From assembly GCA_964017195.1 (NCBI GenBank), contig CAXHKT010000132.1, positions 285,311 through 349,310 of the forward strand: 64,000 bases of DNA, given 5' to 3'. The notes beneath the pieces were generated by a model that saw nothing but the letters and a program-made list of their open reading frames with translations, was not told the DNA's origin and did not search any database. The DNA is from Siderastrea radians (Eukaryota; Cnidaria; Anthozoa; Scleractinia; Rhizangiidae). The translations under genes and the position numbers were made by a program. Below are positions 33,324 through 44,562 of this stretch, piece after piece (position 1 is the stretch's first letter; each line of letters starts with the position of its first letter).

Positions 33324-33657
33324 ATACGACGGTGCCAAAACATACACAGTGGATAAAGGTACATTCAAATATAAGTTGTGTTACACGATATTTTGTAATC
33401 AAATAAGGGCTTTGCTCACAGAATCAGACCGTAATAATCTGCAATAATATAGAATATTTCGTATTCCTTTGCATTTCTATTTTGCAGGTAGATTCGCTGG
33501 AAGATGACCACTCAAACTGAAAAGATGGGAGCATTACCTCTTTAATTTTACCGAAAAAGCTACTTGTTTTTACATGGGTAATCAAATATATGCCAACGAG
33601 TGGTAAAGGGTATAAAAGTGAGAAAATGAGGCTGTTTCTGAAATTAAAATTGACTTA

Positions 33658-33663
33658 AATAAA
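33658..33663 (+). terminator. AATAAA polyadenylation signal of the small secreted peptide gene
   Basis: AATAAA occurs about 335 bases downstream of the stop codon at 33321-33323 on the same strand, after the predicted 3' UTR intron, followed by a T-rich stretch. Confidence 0.5.
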
Positions 33664-33986
33664 GCATGTTTGTCTTATTTCGCGGTAAGATACCTATTAA
33701 AGCAACAATCCCCGGTTCAAACGTCCAACTTTACATGTGTCTAACCTAATTGCTATTTGTGGGTCAACCTAAATAATTAAGTTCGACAGTTGATTCAGAC
33801 TTTTTTGCGACCATATAAAGACTCGTCCCAGTCGTCTCCATGTTGCGCGACGCGCGCGGCACGGGAGGGCAAGGTGTGATGGAAGTGACTAGGAACGAGT
33901 CAGGACCATATATCAAATTGTTTGACCTTCATTACTGTATTTGTTAAATAAAACCAAACGATTGATAAGGCATATCTGACTTAAAT

Positions 33987-34979
33987 TTATGCAAATGGTT
34001 GTAGGCTTGTCCTTCTCTGCTGCCCACATCCGAGTATTTTACACAGCTCTCTTCTGAGCTGATGGTTAAATATCCCGTATATCACAGGATTAACAGAGCT
34101 ACTGTAACCCGCTAGGTATGTGTATGTCATGTACACCTCACGAGGCATCCAATACTTTCCAGTAAACATCCCAATGCCGTCTATAACAAGAAGAGGCGAC
34201 CAACAACACGTAAAAGCGATGACTATTGCAAACAAAAGTTTTGTGACTTTCATTTCGTTCACGCATATCTTAACTCGTTTATCGCGTTCCTGTCTCGAAT
34301 TCGCTAGTTGAACATTGTGCTGCCTGACTGAGCGGAAAATACAAACGTGACAGAACACGATCGGCCCGTAACATACTATGATTAAAAATGCGCCCATCGT
34401 TAGACAGGCAGGAGCAGTTAGGTTGTCGCAGTCGTAAATACAAATGAATTTTCCGGGATGAAACAAAAACGCGTCGTTTAGTATCAAGTATATCGGGAAA
34501 AGCGTTGATATGAAGAAAGCCGCGGACACAAATAGGCAGATGTTTCTTTTCGAGTAAACTTTACGATGTACTGATGGCCGAGTCACTTTGAAATATCGCG
34601 CAATCGCGGTGAGAGTCATTGTGAGTAGAGATAATGTACCAAACACAGTAAACGCGAATCCTTGGAAATTACACGCTGCTTTGTTGAAAGGCCAACGTCC
34701 TGTGAGTAGAACAGCGAGCGTGAAAGGAAATCCTAGCACTGCGATGAGTACGTCCGAGAAAGCTAAACAAGCGATGAAGATGTTTGACGTGCTTCGAAGG
34801 CGAGAGTGCTTAAATATTGTCCAACAAACTAGCAGATTTCCACCTATAGCTGTGAAAAGGTTTACAAACGTTACCGTTGATTCTATAGCTACGGAAATAT
34901 CATTCCGGTTTGCAAGTTTCTCCTTCAAGTCTACTTTTAGCTGCGAGTCCATTGTGTATAAGTGAATCGCGATTAACAC
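33987..34979 (-). CDS. Rhodopsin-like (class A) G protein-coupled receptor, intronless
   Basis: A single open frame of 330 residues with seven hydrophobic segments at roughly 34-57, 66-90, 104-128, 146-168, 190-215, 246-268 and 284-304. Class A landmarks are present: GNLLV in TM1 (N48), FSDVL in TM2 (D76), the TM3 disulfide cysteine (C103) with C180/C184 in loop 2, CCWSP in TM6 (258-262) and NPVIY in TM7 (297-301). C-terminal cysteines at 313 and 318 could be palmitoylated. The DRY motif is ARY (127-129). There is no retinal-attachment lysine in TM7, so it is not an opsin. The fold resembles the melatonin-receptor-like and orphan receptors expanded in cnidarians; the ligand is unknown. M10 (34952) is an alternative start, since the first nine residues are not typical of the family. 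Confidence 0.9.
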   Translation of the reverse strand: MLIAIHLYTMDSQLKVDLKEKLANRNDISVAIESTVTFVNLFTAIGGNLLVCWTIFKHSRLRSTSNIFIACLAFSDVLIAVLGFPFTLAVLLTGRWPFNKAACNFQGFAFTVFGTLSLLTMTLTAIARYFKVTRPSVHRKVYSKRNICLFVSAAFFISTLFPIYLILNDAFLFHPGKFICIYDCDNLTAPACLTMGAFLIIVCYGPIVFCHVCIFRSVRQHNVQLANSRQERDKRVKICVNEMKVTKLLFAIVIAFTCCWSPLLVIDGIGMFTGKYWMPREVYMTYTYLAGYSSSVNPVIYGIFNHQLRRELCKILGCGQQRRTSLQPFA

Positions 34980-36008
34980 TCATCTATGATGAAAGTGAAA
35001 CTCAAATAAATATTGCAGATCACACCTGCAAACCTGAACATACAGATCTAATTGACGCAAGCTTCCTTTCCGTAAAAACCAATAAGAGCAGTGTCAGATT
35101 TAATTAAAAAATACGGTCGACGTATTTTTTTGGCAAGGGTATTATGCTTAAATTCAAAAGATTCTTCAGATGCAATGATATACTAATCATTTATCATATA
35201 AAATTCAGTACTGGGTGCTATGAGTTTACCTTCCGTGTCACATTCAGGAAACTAGTGGTAATAAGTTCTGAAAGTGATCTTTACTGTCTAAGTGTTTATG
35301 GTTACGCTTTCAATTTAATTATCTCACAAAGTTTAATATCTAATTTAATTACCTCCTTCTTAGTTATATTTTCACTTTTCGTTAGATTTTTTGCATATTA
35401 ATGTATACTGAGCACATTTTTCTGGCTCCAAATCACAACTTTTTTTCTTTCTAATTATGAGGATTCGAGAGAGAAAGAAGTTAAAAAACATATTTTGAAT
35501 TTCTCGAAACAATTAATCAAAACCGGAAAAACGACATCCAGTGTTTCCCATTTCTCCAGTAAAAAATAAATACATTTTGCTCTGAAATGCCAGCTCAGGA
35601 ACTGACAAAAATAAAATCCTGCCTTCGATTTCAAAAGTGCATAAACTCGCAATATGATGCTCGCAAAAGCGCCGTGAAGCAGGAACAAAATACTCTCGTG
35701 ACGTTTACCTTACCAGGCTTGACCGATTTCCTCTCGCTTTTACTGACCGCCACTTTTGATGATTGCTAATTTCAATTGCTGACTTTCAATTTATCAAGTT
35801 CAACCGTTTTCCTTAGTATGATTTTCGATAGGGCTGAATGGATGATTTTAATATGAAGTCAGACGATCTTTAGGCTAGGTAAGCACCTGTTCGTGTCAAG
35901 TTTTACCAAAATCTTTACACGCCTTTAGTTGAAGCTCTATTTGCCAAACAGAAGATGGTGTTCCATGATCTCAAAGAGAATTATCCACGCTTAACGCCTA
36001 ACGTCTAA

Positions 36009-36080
36009 AATCTAAACCAATGTTATTTCCTTCGAATCTGTGTTCTCTTTTGAGCTGGGTTTTGAAGTTAAATTATTGTT
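36009..36080 (+). repeat. Direct repeat, copy 1
   Basis: AATCTAAACCAATGTTATTT through TGAAGTTAAATTATTGTTT recurs about 334 bases downstream with a few mismatches. Confidence 0.75.
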
Positions 36081-36342
36081 TTTAAGTAGAAAAATAAGAG
36101 AACCCAAAGCTTGTTTTGAAAATGAACGCAATGCCAGGCAACATACGGGACACGTGTGCTCTTTAATTTCCAGCTGTGCGTCTATAAGAAAGAAAAAATA
36201 CATAATAAAAAAAAAAACAATAATCCACGCTCAGATCCAATGGCACGTATACAGTAACTATATGCTAATGACTAATAGTTGCCTGGCAACAGCGGGACAC
36301 CATGCAGAGGTAAAAATGTTTGAGACGTTCGGCCTCTTTGGG

Positions 36343-36415
36343 AATCTAAAACAATGTTATTTCCTTCGATTTTGAGTTATCTTTTGAGCTGGCTTCTGAA
36401 GTTAAATTATTGTTT
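36343..36415 (+). repeat. Direct repeat, copy 2
   Basis: AATCTAAAACAATGTTATTT through TGAAGTTAAATTATTGTTT; partner of 36009-36080. Confidence 0.75.
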
Positions 36416-37344
36416 GTCCAACAAAGAAACAGTAGGATTCATGAATGAAAGAGGCTGTTTTGTCATAAGAAAGCAGAACATGCCTGGGTGCGGTATGGGG
36501 AGTGGTTTGGGGGAGAGATGGGTTACTTCATGGAGACCCCTAAGGTTCAGCCTTTGGGAATACTACACTTGAAGGAATAAGTTACAACTCAAACGTGCAC
36601 CACAAAAAACAAACAAACAAAAATGAATCCCGTTTGGCTAAGTTTATAAAATTAGTTTTACGAAAACCTATTCTGTGGCAGAGGCTGGCTTTTCAGCGGC
36701 CATGCTTAAAGGACGTGAATGAAGGAGTTGAAGGGCTGGGCACGGGCGGGTCTCTTTCTGTCGTGTTTCGCAGCTAAGAAGGACAACACCGCAACGACAA
36801 AAACAATCACAAAAACAACTTTAGGTTGAATAAGGCCCTTTCTTAATAGTATTGCACCATTGTATGTCTTAATCTACACACCCTTAAAACGTTGATTTTA
36901 AATTTTAAAAGGCAAAACAAAACACACGTCCTTAAGAGAGCATAACGTTTTTGCTTTAAAAGCACAGCTACTTGGCATTAGACATTTTTCAGCTACATCT
37001 TGATCGGTTGCTGCTCCTCTTTGTTGTCCGATTCATGGCAACCAATGTTCTGCAAGAATAAATATGTTTATGATCAGAACGGGGAGGCTTAATACAAAAT
37101 CCGCCTGATAGCTTGATTTTTATGTTCGTCCTGACTGAAAATAGTTCATCCTAAATGTTTTCCTGGCCTCGTTACTTCTCAGTCCTGTCTGTGGACTTTC
37201 TTTTTCTATACTGAAAGCTTCAAGATTTCCTTTTCAGTGGCCATGTCCCTCAGTTTAACCTGGAACTTTATTTATTTTCATTTTTATTCACTTTTGTTTG
37301 GTTAAAATGTCATTTTGACCTTCTTTCACCACGTAAGGTCGAAG

Positions 37345-37372
37345 TTGGGACAAGAGCATGCTCTTGTCCCAA
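37345..37372. repeat. Perfect 28-base palindrome
   Basis: The half-site TTGGGACAAGAGCA is followed at once by its exact reverse complement, centred on GCATGC with no spacer. Function unknown. Confidence 0.9.
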
Positions 37373-38893
37373 ATTTCACGAAAGCGCTTCTCGTGTGCGT
37401 AAGAACTCATGGATGCAGGATAGGGTAAAATTCGTCCATGCTGTATTTTTACCAATGATCATTAGCTCGATACGTCTGTCCTAGATCTAGAAATCTCAGA
37501 AGAAAAGTAAATGGGACTTAAACTGTAATCAAAATGTCGACCAATAGACCAATTTAAAGTGAACAAGAAAGCCCGTTGGGCATTTTAACCGGCCCTTCTT
37601 ACCCTCCCCACCTCTAGGTTTCACAAATGTTAGCGCGATCCTCTATTTATACGAACCGGCGTGACGAAAAGTGTGATTGTGTGACACAATATTTTGACTA
37701 TAACGTTACTGGATGACGTAATGTTTAAACTCTGATGACTCAGCGTATCTTTCTTATCGCTTTTATTTGTGCTGAAAAACGCAAATTCACTCAAACGTTG
37801 AATGTCGGTATAAATTCGTCCACAACTGAGAATGCTCACACCGGGACGACGAAGTATTTACTGTTGTGCCTAGACCTTAAATACAAACAGTGAACATACC
37901 AGTAGAATCAAAATATAACGCTTGATAAACACGAGCTCGAGCAGATCGTCAGAGTATGGGGCATGTCAAGGCATATCTCATGACGTGATGTTTAAATCCG
38001 GTTTGCTAACCCGGGAATCCCCTTGCAAAAGTAAACAAGCGAGCGGGGACGAAAGTCGCCCACGTCTTTGAAAGCTAACGCGCCTGTCGAGCCGCAATCG
38101 ATTTCGCGCTCACTCGCTTGTTTTTCTTTTCCTTCACTATCTCTGAACGGAAAGAGAGACTGCTCGTAGCCTTTAGCGTACACCACACGCAAACCACACA
38201 AATCCGTCGATCATATTCATATATTTTCTTTCTTTCAATGCAAAAAGACTCGTAACACCTACCCTATTAATTGATCTCCTTATTAATGACGATTCCTTCG
38301 TATCAGCTTCTCGGCTCAAATAAACACTCATCTCTCCCCGTTCACAAGTCAGAACTATCATGTACTGATGGTGCAATCAACTAATATTGCATCATCATAC
38401 TAGTACCAATTCCTTCTCTTCCTAGCCCACGTCGGCAAAACGCAACTGTCCTTTTTGTCCGCTGCGAATTACAAGCTAGCCAAACAGAAACCTTACAATC
38501 CACTTCGCAAACCACCCCCCCCCCCATAAAACGCAGCACAATATTACACCGCTCCTATACAAAACGCAACTTTCAAAGCAAATCACATTCACAGAAGCGT
38601 GATATGCTCCTGACATTCACAAATCCTTCTGACTCCCACATTTTTACACCCTCAAATTGTCAATCCCAATTAAAAAACCCTGCGCTAAAAAAATTCTCAC
38701 CATAACCACTGACTAGATCAGACAACACAGCCAATTCCGCATTCCATCCCATTAGCTGCTTTACTCAATTGCGCATGCGTTTTACAAGACAAATACAAAA
38801 AACCCCAAACTTAATAACCCTTCGTCGTTGATATCTTAAATACTGTAAATTAAAAGAAAAGAACACACGAAGGTAACATTCAGCAGACTAATA

Positions 38894-40617
38894 CAGTACA
38901 ACCCAAAAATAATGCACGCGCAAGAAGTGGCGCAAGAAGTGGCGCAAGAAGTTCTTGCGCCGCAAGAACACGCAAGCCGGCGGAAGAAGTGAAAGTGCTA
39001 TGTTTTTGCGGTTTACCCGCAAGAACATTCGAAGCGCAAGAAGTTGAAAATCTAGCCGCAAGAAGCCGCAAGAAGTTACTAATGTTACCGCAAGCCGCAA
39101 GAAGGCGCAAGAAGTACTGCGGGTCCAGCCGAAGAAACTTGTAGTGCTCGTGTTAGTGTGAGGTAATTTGCAAAAGTAATGAGAGCGAATGTCGCGCTCT
39201 ATTCTCTTTGAAATATCGCCGAGCTTTCGAGTGATTTTTCGCCGCGTTGGCGCGACAATTCGCCAAGTCAAGCGAAAGTTCGCAAGGCTAATCAAAAACT
39301 CAAGGAAGCAAATGTTCGAACAACCGAAGTATCGAAGAAAATTCACGTCACGAAATGGAATATCCGCCAGCTTTCCGACTGCAAGATAAAACAACCGGTA
39401 AACATGATCTCCGGCACATGACAAAACATGAACAATTTTTTTAAGCGTGTCTGATACGGTAATACGGGTTCAACTCAGAACTGACTCAATTCAGTTTTTT
39501 ATTCCATCAAAGAAATAAAAACAAAAAAGTCCAAAAGCTATAATTGTGGCAAACTGCGCGAACTCTCTTTGGCAGGCAAGACAAGACAAGACTTACACGT
39601 GCAGGAAGTCATGCCATCTCGTGGGTGAACTCGTCAAGAATCCCTGCATCTTTACCACTTTAATTTCCCAGCAAAAAAGGAATACTCGAAGAAATAGCAT
39701 AGACATATGATTTCAACTACACATTCGCCTTTCGACACAGCTTGCTGTCCGGGGCTTGCCGTTTTGACGGCTTAGAGAACTGCTCATGCATTGCGTTACA
39801 AAATGTCATTCATGCAAATCGTACTAAATTTGCATACGGCAGATTTGTGTTTACTCAGGTTAGAATTGACGTGTCGAATTTCTTTCAGATCGCGGAGTTT
39901 TAGTTTCCTTCAGACTTCTTTGGTTTACTTCGAAGTTTTAAAATGTGATATCGACTTCAGCGTAATGAATGGAACTATTTTTACAAACATAATGTGTTTT
40001 TCCAATTAAGACTTTTGAACAGGTGAATGCCGGTTCATTAATAATGTGACTGATGGACTGTGCTTTGCCGTTGTTCCTTATTTAAGTGAAATAAATCGAG
40101 CCAAATCTTTCGCGCCGCTAAGCGTACCGCATGTCTGGGACTCCGGGACACATAATAAACAATAACATACGCGTGCTTCGTTTGAGTCTCGTTTCTCCCT
40201 AGCCGTTAAAAAATAGCATTGAAGGCGACCAGCGTCAAATTCAGAACCTAGTGAACTCTTTATCAGATAAAAAAATTCTAAACCGAAGAAAAAAACTTAC
40301 AAGCGACCAAATAAACAACTGATTGCAAGCTACAAAGGCAGCTGATTTCGAACGTGCGTTGCACTACAAAGTGGTCTCTTTTTTACCTTCTCCAGGTTCC
40401 CGGTTTTTAAGATGTTAGCGCAAAGAAGTTCTTGTGCTTACTTGCGGTCCGGACATCTTACCACAAAGAAGTTCTTGCGGTTTTAACTTCTAAACGCAAA
40501 GAAGTTCTTGCGGCTTGCAGTATTCAAGCGCAAGCGTCCTGCAAGTAGCCGCAAGAGGTTCCGGCTTGCGGACGCAAAAAGAAGTTCTTGCGCGTGCATT
40601 ATTTTTGGGCTGCACTG
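38894..40617. mobile_element. Tc1/mariner-like non-autonomous element
   Basis: It is flanked by TA on both sides. The ends are CAGTACAACCCAAAAATAAT and its inverted near-match (left-end equivalent CAGTGCAGCCCAAAAATAAT), followed inward by GCACGCGCAAGAA in both. A CAGT terminus with TA duplication is characteristic of Tc1/mariner elements. Both subterminal regions (about 38915-39115 and 40415-40600) are packed with GCAAGAAGT and AAGAAGTTCTTGC motifs. I see no transposase; the 178-residue minus-strand frame is a by-product of these repeats. Confidence 0.75.
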
Positions 40618-40831
40618 TATGCGCATGCGTCTTATATAAGACAGTACCACTCTTGAGTACCCATACCACAAGCTTTACAGCACTTTGTTCGTATGTTAAG
40701 CCAACTGACTATCACGACAAAACCGTGTCCATTTTATAAACCGGCGGTCGCCATAGCGACGGCCGGTTAATTAAATTCGACGTACCAACCAGACCCAGCA
40801 TTCGTTTAGGGAACTAACGCGTTCAACTTAC

Positions 40832-40955
40832 CACCAGTGACAGCCGCAAGACTTGCGACAGTGTAGCTGCATAAATTGCCTGTGAGCAATACAGTAGCCA
40901 CCAACTGCTGCTTTAATAGGACAAACATCTGCATAATTAGGATCATCTTTGCATC
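40832..40955 (-). CDS. ShKT-domain exon
   Basis: A 124-base exon lies between acceptor TGTATTTTTCAG and donor TGGTG|GTAAGTTG. In phase 1 it reads C-K-D-D-P-N-Y-A-D-V-C, then a G-G-Y-C segment, FMQLHCRKSC and GC, with the last codon split (TG plus the next exon). The spacing of cysteines, the M-x-x-x-C and the C-x-x-S-C-G-C ending match the ShKT domain, a small fold that occurs in potassium-channel blocking peptides but more often as a module in secreted metalloproteases and matrix proteins. The parent gene is not visible. The domain alone does not show toxicity, and module use is more likely for an exon that starts and ends inside a longer protein. Confidence 0.7.
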
Positions 40956-41259
40956 CTGAAAAATACAATCATGTTCAGGTAAAGGCACTAGGCCATTTTT
41001 GCTGCAACTTGTGTCGCAATTTTGCTGCGGCACAAGTTGTAGGGAAAATTGCCTGGTATGACACAAGAAACAAGAAAACAAGAAAACCTGTGGGTTATCA
41101 AAGACGGGCCCTAACAAGCTGGAGTTATACAGTTGTAGGCACTTAGATTCATGGATTTTTTCTATTGGGCATTACAAATAAATTTTGTGGGATCTGTTTC
41201 TGAAATTGGAAAAAAATACATATTGCAAAATGAAAACTGGTCATGGCCAGCTCCCAGTT

Positions 41260-41450
41260 GGCTTGTTAGCTCAGTTGGTTAGAGCGCTGCACCGGTATCG
41301 CAGAGGTCAAAGGTTCAAATCCCGTACAAGCCTGTAATTTTTTCAGGCTTTCTTTTCGCAACTGCATAAGTCGCGTCATAACTGCGATGATCTTCTTTAC
41401 ATTGAATTCCTCATCCCGCAGTTCTAATATATGACATTCATATATTCATT
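41260..41450 (+). repeat. tRNA-headed SINE, full copy
   Basis: The head GGCTTGTTAGCTCAGTTGG through CCCGTACAAGCC can fold with a perfect 7-bp acceptor stem (GGCTTGT/ACAAGCC). A-box (TAGCTCAGTTGG) and B-box (GGTTCAAATCC) are present. It is followed by the same tail as the 24-kb copies (CAGGCTTTCTTTTCGCAACT, ending near ATATGACATTCATATATTC). The poor T-stem and the C in place of T33 argue against a working tRNA. Confidence 0.78.
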
Positions 41451-41589
41451 GTTTCAATCAATCATGGTGACCTTGAACAACCTACTATGACCAGAATCTT
41501 GGAGAACTACAAGACAACACCCTACAGGCCTGTCTAATTAATATGCATCGCATGTTAATAATTATAATAATGAATGTAAAATTTAAGGA

Positions 41590-41700
41590 TAAAAATTAGC
41601 GACAAGAGTTTAACACAACGTTTCGATGTCTCCATGACATCATTATCAAGTGGAGAAAATAAAATATAGATTAGTTAATATATACAAGATGAGGTGTTAA
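41590..41700 (-). mobile_element. Penelope-like element 3'-end remnant
   Basis: On the minus strand, CTTGATAATGATGTCATGG then AGACATCGAAACGTTG matches the conserved 3' terminal motif of Penelope-like elements in invertebrates, as I recall it. No coding sequence is attached. Confidence 0.4.
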
Positions 41701-42381
41701 GAAAGTAAACAATAAGCAACATATTTGGCGTGTGATTGTGTGTGCATGATAAGTATGTCAAATAAATAGTTTTGCGCGGATAGAGTCCGATTGCGTGTTT
41801 AGTTTTGGTTTCTTCTTCTTAATAAACAAAAAATATGAACGTCCAAAGTCCGTGCGGGCAGAATCCGCCCCTCCCGGTCGGAATAAGGTTAATGACCGCC
41901 ATCTTTCAGATCTTTGATGATTGTTTTTTGAGTTGACAATTTATCGAAGTTAAGCTGTTTCCCCTGGTGTAATTTTCGACGAGACTGAATAGACTATTTT
42001 AAACTCATAAGATCCATGAACAAGGTAAGCAGTTGTTTGGATCGATTTCGTGTATTGTTTAGCGTATTGAGTTTATTTCGCCTACGCTTGCAGAGACTTT
42101 TCACTTAGACTTGCTAAGTGGCTCGTTATTATTTTTCTTTCTGTTTTTGTTTTATTTTCTTTCGTTTGTTTGTTGTTTTATTTTTTGGAGAGGAGGAAAG
42201 GTGGGGAGGGGGCAAATGCGATGCTTAGCTGATTGCAAAACACGCACGAGGAAAATTTGCGTGTACTGGGCGCGATGCAATGCAAATGAATTGTCTGCGA
42301 AACAACAACAAAACCAGCTGCCATTTTGATTCACGCTCGTGGACAACGCACGCGTCCTCCATGACCAGAACAAGTGACTTA

Positions 42382-43957
42382 GGGGCCAACCACTTAACTT
42401 CTGAGGGGGGGGGGGGTTGGGTGATTTGGTATAGGCATGAATTTTTTTTCAACCCCTTAAGTCCCCGTGAATTTTTTTTCTTGGGGTATGTGCTTGCAAT
42501 CTGCACAGAGCTCTTAAGTTGCTTTGTTGCCAAAGAGTGAAATTTTTGACGGCGTCATCTTTGTAGGGGGTCTGGGGCCATGCTCCCCAAGAAAATTTTG
42601 AAAAATTAAAGTAGCCAAGACGTGTTTTCCTTTATTCTGAGAAGAAATGTGACCCTTCAAAAGTAACTATTTAGATCCCAGATTTTTCTTTAAATAGGAT
42701 TAATATCAACTCGATCTTTCTTGACATTCTGACTTATCCAGAAGTCAAATTAACATGCCATAATGCTTAAAAACAGCGTTGATGATGCTCTTCGTTGTAG
42801 TTCCAAGTAGCTTTCTTTACAGTAGCCAAAAAATCTGCAGGTGGTTCAAAAGATGACTCTTTGTAGGCCATTTTGATAGTAAGCAAAAAGGCCAACGTAC
42901 CATCCACCTGGAGAGATGCTGCCGATAGCTGTTTTGTTTTTCCTCATAAGAGACGCAACTCTCTCTTCATCCCAGACCTTCTTGGGACAGAAACGAGGAG
43001 CAAATTCAATTAGACAACATGCACGAACATGGAAAACTACTGAGGCCTCTTGCAGTACCTATGGCTGAAGATACATCCCGTAAAGCACAACAACTGATTA
43101 CAGTACTTCACAATGAACACCACAACCCGCCTCGAATTCTAGTATTTTATACCCTTACGAAAATCCACAAACCGACTTGGGAGACCTTGCGAGTTTCAGG
43201 TCTAACAGAGAAGTTATCAGCATTTGTTGCCATACTACTCCAGCCGTTAGTACAACAACAGAAGTCGTATCTCAAAGACTGATACAGTCAACTGACGCCA
43301 TTAATTTCGTTGACAGGACTAAAGTTCCAGAGAACACAATCCTTGTATCTATGGACGTAACGAGCATTGGATACTAATATTCCACAAGAGAGGGAATACA
43401 TACAGTATGCAAGGCATACGACACTTTCTATATTAAAAGACACACCACCTATCCCTACACGTTTACTTGACAAGCGTTCAGGTAAATGTTACAGGAGAGC
43501 TCATTCCAGTTTTGTGTCAAATAGATAGTTAATAAAGTTTACTTCATGTTCCAACAGCTATTCTGGCATTCTTGATTTAGAGTGCACTGAATACATTTTT
43601 CTTCAAATCACAACACCAGCCGTGATCTTGAAGTTCAGAAAACATGTATCAAGACTGGTAGCCACAGGTGCTATAAATGTAAAGAAAAGGCCATCTGAGG
43701 GGAAAACATCATTGTGCAAAGAATCCCTCTTACCCAAGTCCAGATGCTAAAATCTTTTAACAGTCTGCTGATAAAGTTCGATGTGTCAACCCAGGAAACA
43801 TCTTGCCAGAATTTTTTTTCCAGCCCACTGTACGTGCGTGAATTTTTTTTGGACAATAGTCTCGTGCAGGAAATTTTTTCTTACGCACATGCACTTGTAG
43901 GATATTTTTTTCAAAATCACCCAACCCCCCCCCCCTTAGAAGTTAAATGGTTGGCCC
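42382..43957. mobile_element. PIF/Harbinger-like element with TTA target duplication
   Basis: The terminal inverted repeats are about 45 bases: GGGGCCAACCACTTAACTTC on the left and its near-perfect complement ending GTTAAATGGTTGGCCCC on the right, each with a poly-G/poly-C block. The flanks are TTA on both sides (42379-42381 and 43958-43960). A 3-bp TWA duplication with G-rich ends is typical of PIF/Harbinger. AATTTTTTTTC-like motifs recur at both subterminal regions. It has no recognisable transposase and encloses a Penelope-like RT fragment. Confidence 0.72.
43019..43480 (+). pseudogene. Penelope-like reverse transcriptase fragment
   Basis: Frames here read FYTLTKIHKPT, then VSGLTEKLSAFV, LLQPLVQQQKSYLKD and, after frame changes, TKVPENTILVSMDVTS and NIPQE. 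This series (L-x-K-I-H-K-P, V-S-x-x-x-x-x-T-E-K, P-L-V, S-Y-x-K-D, then the catalytic-region S-M-D-V-T-S with x-N-I-P) is the RT core of Penelope-like elements. It is broken by at least two frameshifts and stops, and is nested in the PIF/Harbinger-like element. Confidence 0.75.
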
Positions 43958-44216
43958 CTTAGAGCAAGTCTAGTCATCACTTTGTCTGACTGCGTTGGAG
44001 ATCTATTGTCTAATGGTTGTTTTCCAACATTCGGACACCATAGAGAGATAAGTATGTGGTAAAACTTCTGCAAAACATTTGATCAAGTCGCTTATTTTCC
44101 AGCACGTTTTTGGGTAGAGAGACAACATGAACATGTCCAAGGAGGCAAAACGAGCTCAAAAAAATAAACAAAAAATAAAAATAGATAAAAAGAAGCAAAA
44201 TAAAGAAAGGAAGAGT

Positions 44217-44222
44217 TTTATT
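44217..44222 (-). terminator. AATAAA polyadenylation signal for the ITAM-tail gene
   Basis: The minus-strand AATAAA (TTTATT on the plus strand) lies about 150 bases downstream of the stop codon of the receptor-tail gene. Confidence 0.5.
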
Positions 44223-44369
44223 TAAAGAGGGCTAAAAAAAAAAAGAGATTGACAAGATCTCAGTTTTTTTTTTCTTGCAACCATCTGAAATCTCCAGTTG
44301 CTCAAGTCAGAAACATTGGTCATTTTCTCTTTTGGACTTAAAGCACAAACAGTCAGTTGACGTGTGGTG

Positions 44370-44414
44370 TTAAGCTGTTGGAGGTGAAACTTCCTCGTAA
44401 ACGTTAGATGGGAT
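44370..44414 (-). CDS. Last coding exon of the ITAM-tail receptor
   Basis: After acceptor TTGTTATTGCAG a phase-0 frame of 14 codons reads IPSNVYEEVSPPTA and ends in TAA. It joins in frame to the exon at 44829-45178 and supplies a further Y-E-E-V motif (YxxV) plus a P-P-T-A end. It is too short for length-based ORF calling. Confidence 0.72.
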   Translation of the reverse strand: MPSNVYEEVSPPTA

Positions 44415-44475
44415 CTGCAATAACAATAAAATGGGAAACATATAAAGTGGCAGTTAACACAAAGTGCGCTTGACT

Positions 44476-44562
44476 TTTATTTATTTATTAATTTATTTAT
44501 CTATTTATATATTTATTTACTTATTTATTTAGTTATTTATTTGTTTATTTATTCATTTATTC
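44476..44562. repeat. (ATTT)n-like microsatellite
   Basis: An imperfect run of TTTA/ATTT tetranucleotides in the intron between the last two exons of the ITAM-tail gene. Confidence 0.85.

Larger units (their letters stand above)
34980..38893. other. Intergenic, repeats but no supported gene
   Basis: AT-rich DNA with a direct repeat pair (36009-36080 and 36343-36415) and a perfect 28-base palindrome at 37345-37372. A minus-strand acceptor near 37050 opens an 18-codon frame to a stop, but it has no partner exon and is not called. Confidence 0.4.

Noticed and set aside
36993..37055. Short minus-strand terminal exon (acceptor TTATTCTTGCAG, then 18 codons to a stop)
   Set aside because: The splice site is good but no partner exon, domain or polyadenylation signal was found nearby.
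38888..39424. 178-residue minus-strand open frame
   Set aside because: It overlaps the inverted-repeat end and the GCAAGAAGT motif cluster of the mariner-like element and has no domain; the frame results from the repeats.
41260..41332. A working tRNA gene (clover-leaf with a perfect acceptor stem)
   Set aside because: The anticodon loop has C in place of the universal T33, the T-stem pairs poorly and the sequence continues into the tail shared with other SINE copies.
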